Below, piece after piece: positions 61,471 through 64,000 of a stretch of 64,000 nt of DNA; the first letter of the stretch is position 1; each line of letters opens with the position of its first letter. A program made the translations under genes and the position numbers. The notes under the pieces were generated by a model. It did not search any database, had not been told where the DNA came from, and was given only the letters and a program-made list of their open reading frames with translations. Source of the DNA: Leucocoprinus leucothites (Eukaryota > Basidiomycota > Agaricomycetes > Agaricales > Agaricaceae). The DNA is taken from assembly GCA_013368445.1 (NCBI GenBank), contig JAACJO010000019.1, forward strand, positions 310,001 to 374,000. The letters are read 5' to 3'.

Positions 61471-62319
61471 CAAGAGCAGGAATTGTGATGAAAGAGCCTG
61501 TTAGTGGTAAGAAAGAACAAAGGCAGGAAGCACAGGATCCCAATGAATTGACTTGCTGGAGGTAAACTTTTATATGATTAGGAGTTGGTCCATGCTATGG
61601 TTTCGTTCTACATGTTCAGTGCAGGATTCCTGTACTGCCAGCCAGACAATACTATTTCTGCTTTCCCTGGTGAACAGGTGGCAACTGAAACATCTCTGAG
61701 CTGAGAGTAGTGTGTCTGCACATTGTAATATCTTGAGTCATTAAGGGTTCAAGTGAGTAAGTACTCCAAGCAAACGGTTTACAGGTCTGAACCAAGTCCA
61801 AACATGCTTTCTTGAGCATTCTGGTGGGTGCAGAACCAGTATAAAAGCTGGTACCCCCAAATCACCAACTGCAGGCTTATTCTGTAGCTTCTTGTTGCTT
61901 GCTCAACCTCACTCTATTTATTGTTTATGTTATGTATATTGATTATATCTAGCATTTGTTTCCTATACAATATGAAGTCGATATTAGCTTTACTTAAGTA
62001 ATATGGCAATTATGTTTTCATCTTATTTGTTCTTGTATTTCCTAGTTTGTTTTGACTCATTTACTTTGTCTTGTTATGACTTATTATAACTTGTTTAGTT
62101 TCATTTACCTTTTAATGACATGTGATTATTAAATATAGCTGCGCTATATTTGGACTATCTTGTGATCTAGTCAGATGATCAAAGAAGAACTTCTAAAGCT
62201 TCTTTGACAGATCGCATCTTATATAGTTTAATTAGTGTTAAGGAAGCTGTACACTTCTCTTCTTTAATTAGAAGTCCTTAGCCCTAGTTAATAATAGATA
62301 CAGACTTGTATTGTATATA
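61471..62319. other. AT-rich interval between two transposons
   Basis: Probably the upstream part of the integrase element plus older host sequence. No gene recognised. Confidence 0.35.
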
Positions 62320-62530
62320 CAGTGGCTCAAAAAACTGTCCCAATGTTTTCGCATTTTGAACATATTTGCTAATACCAGGGCAGATATATGGCCTAGCATC
62401 CTGAAAATATTCACACAGGTACCTTGACATATTGGGAGCATATATTCCCATGATCACATGACCTTGTCCATCAATGAATTATTAATGAATTATCGAAAAT
62501 ATCTACTCATTGGGACAGTTTTTTGACCCT
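62320..62530 (+). repeat. left terminal inverted repeat of Tc1 element
   Basis: About 211 bp. It contains the 19-mer TCAAAAAACTGTCCCAATG at 62327-62345 and its reverse complement at 62508-62526, so the repeat is itself framed by an inverted pair. Confidence 0.9.
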
Positions 62531-62545
62531 CTGTTATCTACCTAC

Positions 62546-63502
62546 TCAATACTTTGTATGACCTCCTCTTGCCCTGACAACTGCCTCAATCCTTCTGGGC
62601 ATGGTTTCTATCAGCCTTTGGCACCTTTCTGCTGGATTCTTATTCCACTCCTCTACTAGCCTCTCCCACAATTCAAATACTCCCTTAGGTGGTCTTTCAT
62701 ATGCCTTCAGCTGGTCCTTCAGGTAGGTCCAGAGGTGTTCAATGGGATTTAGGTCAGGGGATTGTGCAGGGCATGATAGAACTTGAATGTTGTTGTCCAC
62801 AAACCATTGTTGTCCCAGTTTTGAGGTGTGTTTTGGGTCATTATCCTGCTGGAATATCCTCTCCTCCTCCTCCATCTCCAACTTTTCAAAGCTTTCCACC
62901 ACCCCATTGTCCAAAATCTCGCAGTATTTCACTGCATCCATATTCCCTTGAACCTCAATCAGCTTTCCTACCCCATTCCACCCCATACACCCCCACACCA
63001 TCATGTTACCACCTCCTCCATGTTTGACAGTAGGGAGAGTGGTCCTATCTGACAGTGGTTCCCCCCTCTCCTTCCAGGTATACACCTTTCCATCTGACCC
63101 AATCCTGTTGATCTTTGTTTCATCTGTCCACAACACCCTCTTCCAGTCCTCCACTGTCCAATTCCTATGTTCATGTGCAGAGTCAAGGCATTCCTCACAA
63201 TGTTGCTTTTTGAGTAGAGGTCATTTGATCTTGGTTACAGAGCAAAATCCATTATCCTGAAGGGTATTTCTGACAGTTTGGGGTGTGACAGGGTCAGACA
63301 GAGTAGAGTTAATGAAATTTGTAGCCTGGACAGCATTATCTAGCTTTCCAGAGGTTATTTGGTGAATTATTGCTTTTTTATCATGAGGAGAAAGCTTGGA
63401 AGGACGTCCTCCCTTGTTGTTTTCCTTGTCCCCATCAACTTCTTTATTGATCCTCCCAACAGTAGACTTGCCTAGACTAGTTTTATGTTCAATATGGCAC
63501 AA
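62546..63502 (-). pseudogene. Tc1-like transposase with one in-frame stop
   Basis: Reads from the first in-frame ATG at 63502 (MCHIEHKTSLGKSTVGRINK) through the helix-turn-helix region, GGRPSKLSPHDKKAIIHQI and TPQTVRNTLQDNGFCS. At 63221-63223 there is TGA; the same frame then continues PLLKKQHCEECLDSAHEHRN and WTVEDWKRVLWTDETKI. The DDE triad is present: first Asp in WTDETK, second in FQQDNDPKHTS, third acidic residue (Glu) in SPDLNPIEHLW, about 34 residues later. The C-terminus ends RRIEAVVRARGGHTKY, stop at 62546-62548. Homologous residues (LLKDGYS) lie in frame before the ATG, and a stop lies in that frame near 63546, so the original start is unclear. Apart from the stop it looks well kept. 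Confidence 0.88.
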
Positions 63503-63701
63503 GGAATAGCCATCTTTGAGAAGAGAAGTGACTTGGGAGTATTAGGTAGAGGAGATAGCTTTCATGATGTAGTGGCAGGAAGAAAGACAGTTGTAGCCAT
63601 CTCAACATGTCAACCAAGGTCACATGATCTTGTTTACTACTCCCACACCTGCCCTGATGCTCCCCTGGCATGTTACAAGATAGATACTGGGAGGCTGACA
63701 G

Positions 63702-63912
63702 GGGGTCAAAAAACTGTCCCAATGAGTAGATATTTTTAATAATTCATTACTAATTCATTGATGGACAAGGTCATGTGATCATGGGAATATATGCGCCCAA
63801 TATGTCAAGGTACCTGTGTGAATATTTTCAGGATGCTAGGCCATATATCTGCCCTGGTATTAGCAAATATGTCCAAAATGCGAAAACATTGGGACAGTTT
63901 TTTGAGCCACTG
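63702..63912 (-). repeat. right terminal inverted repeat of Tc1 element
   Basis: Mirror of 62320-62530, with the same 19-mer at 63706-63724 and its reverse complement at 63887-63905. A few substitutions (for example GAGCATA versus GCGCATA, read on matching strands) separate the two ends. Confidence 0.9.
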
Positions 63913-64000
63913 TAAGTTGTTGACATCTACCAAGGAGAAACATCATTTCTACTTAGTTAGGTGGAGACTCAATATGAGCATTTATCTATACAAAGTTGAA
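63913..64000. other. sequence right of the Tc1 element to window end
   Basis: Begins with the TA duplication. Too short to interpret. Confidence 0.3.

Larger units (their letters stand above)
62320..63912 (-). mobile_element. Tc1/mariner transposon, 1593 bp
   Basis: The element begins CAGTGGCTCAAAAAACTG and ends with its reverse complement CAGTTTTTTGAGCCACTG. It is flanked by TA on both sides (62318-62319 and 63913-63914), the Tc1/mariner target duplication. Terminal inverted repeats extend about 210 bp each and are nearly identical. The interior encodes a DD34E-like transposase on the minus strand. Small size, one gene and TA flank are all typical. High similarity of the two ends suggests fairly recent insertion. 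Confidence 0.93.

Noticed and set aside
63485..63739. Plus-strand 84-codon frame inside the Tc1 element
   Set aside because: It is antisense to the transposase N-terminal region and runs into the terminal repeat; no independent support.

Overview
The window reads as fungal nuclear DNA, most likely from a filamentous basidiomycete (Agaricomycete-like). Genes are split by many short introns of about 45-70 bp with GT...AG ends, so most proteins had to be assembled by eye across exons. Several families point to basidiomycetes: a NACHT/G-domain NLR-like family, a Zn2Cys6 factor followed by a short leucine-rich helix, a PD-(D/E)XK-like orphan family and an integrase-like transposon protein. All exon joins are inferred without transcript data. 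Gene spans are given as outer limits of the coding part.

Left part (0-27 kb), mainly housekeeping genes: a NACHT/pseudo-GTPase gene cut by the window edge (1-1756, +); an importin-7/8 (Nmd5/Sxm1) type karyopherin (2272-6790, +); a TANGO2/NRDE protein (9557-10938, -) divergent from actin-related protein 6 (11572-13454, +); a Zn2Cys6 transcription factor (15352-16908, -); a base-exchange type phosphatidylserine synthase (20069-22206, +); and a KIN17 homologue (25140-26253, +). Long stretches between them (6.8-9.5, 13.5-15.3, 16.9-20.0, 22.2-25.1 kb) hold no gene I can recognise.

Middle part (26-39 kb), enzymes and transport: a membrane-anchored GH5 exo-beta-1,3-glucanase (26633-30159, +), an allantoate-permease-like MFS transporter (31242-33826, +), a GNAT acetyltransferase (34901-35503, -), a basidiomycete orphan with a PD-(D/E)XK-like signature (36747-37364, +) and a glutathione S-transferase (37568-38376, +).

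Right part (39-64 kb), accessory and rearranged. Two carboxylesterase genes with conserved upstream sequence form a widely spaced inverted duplication (39.3-42.4 kb on -, 52.2-55.4 kb on +), and a third, decayed copy lies near 43.7-44.1 kb with its 3' flank near 45.5 kb. A second NACHT/pseudo-GTPase gene (47516-50696, -) sits between the arms and carries a nonsense codon in its G-domain part. A third NACHT fragment lies at 58.2-58.7 kb. A secreted Val/Asp-patterned protein (56183-57092, -) follows. The last 5 kb is AT-richer transposon sequence: an integrase pseudogene (59158-61470, -) split by a solo LTR with a perfect 5-bp target duplication (59641-60315), and a Tc1/mariner element (62320-63912) whose roughly 210-bp terminal repeats each contain an internal inverted pair of one 19-mer.

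The most unusual themes are the NLR-like family with an eroded G domain, the paired esterase/NLR duplication, and the nested end structure of the Tc1 element.
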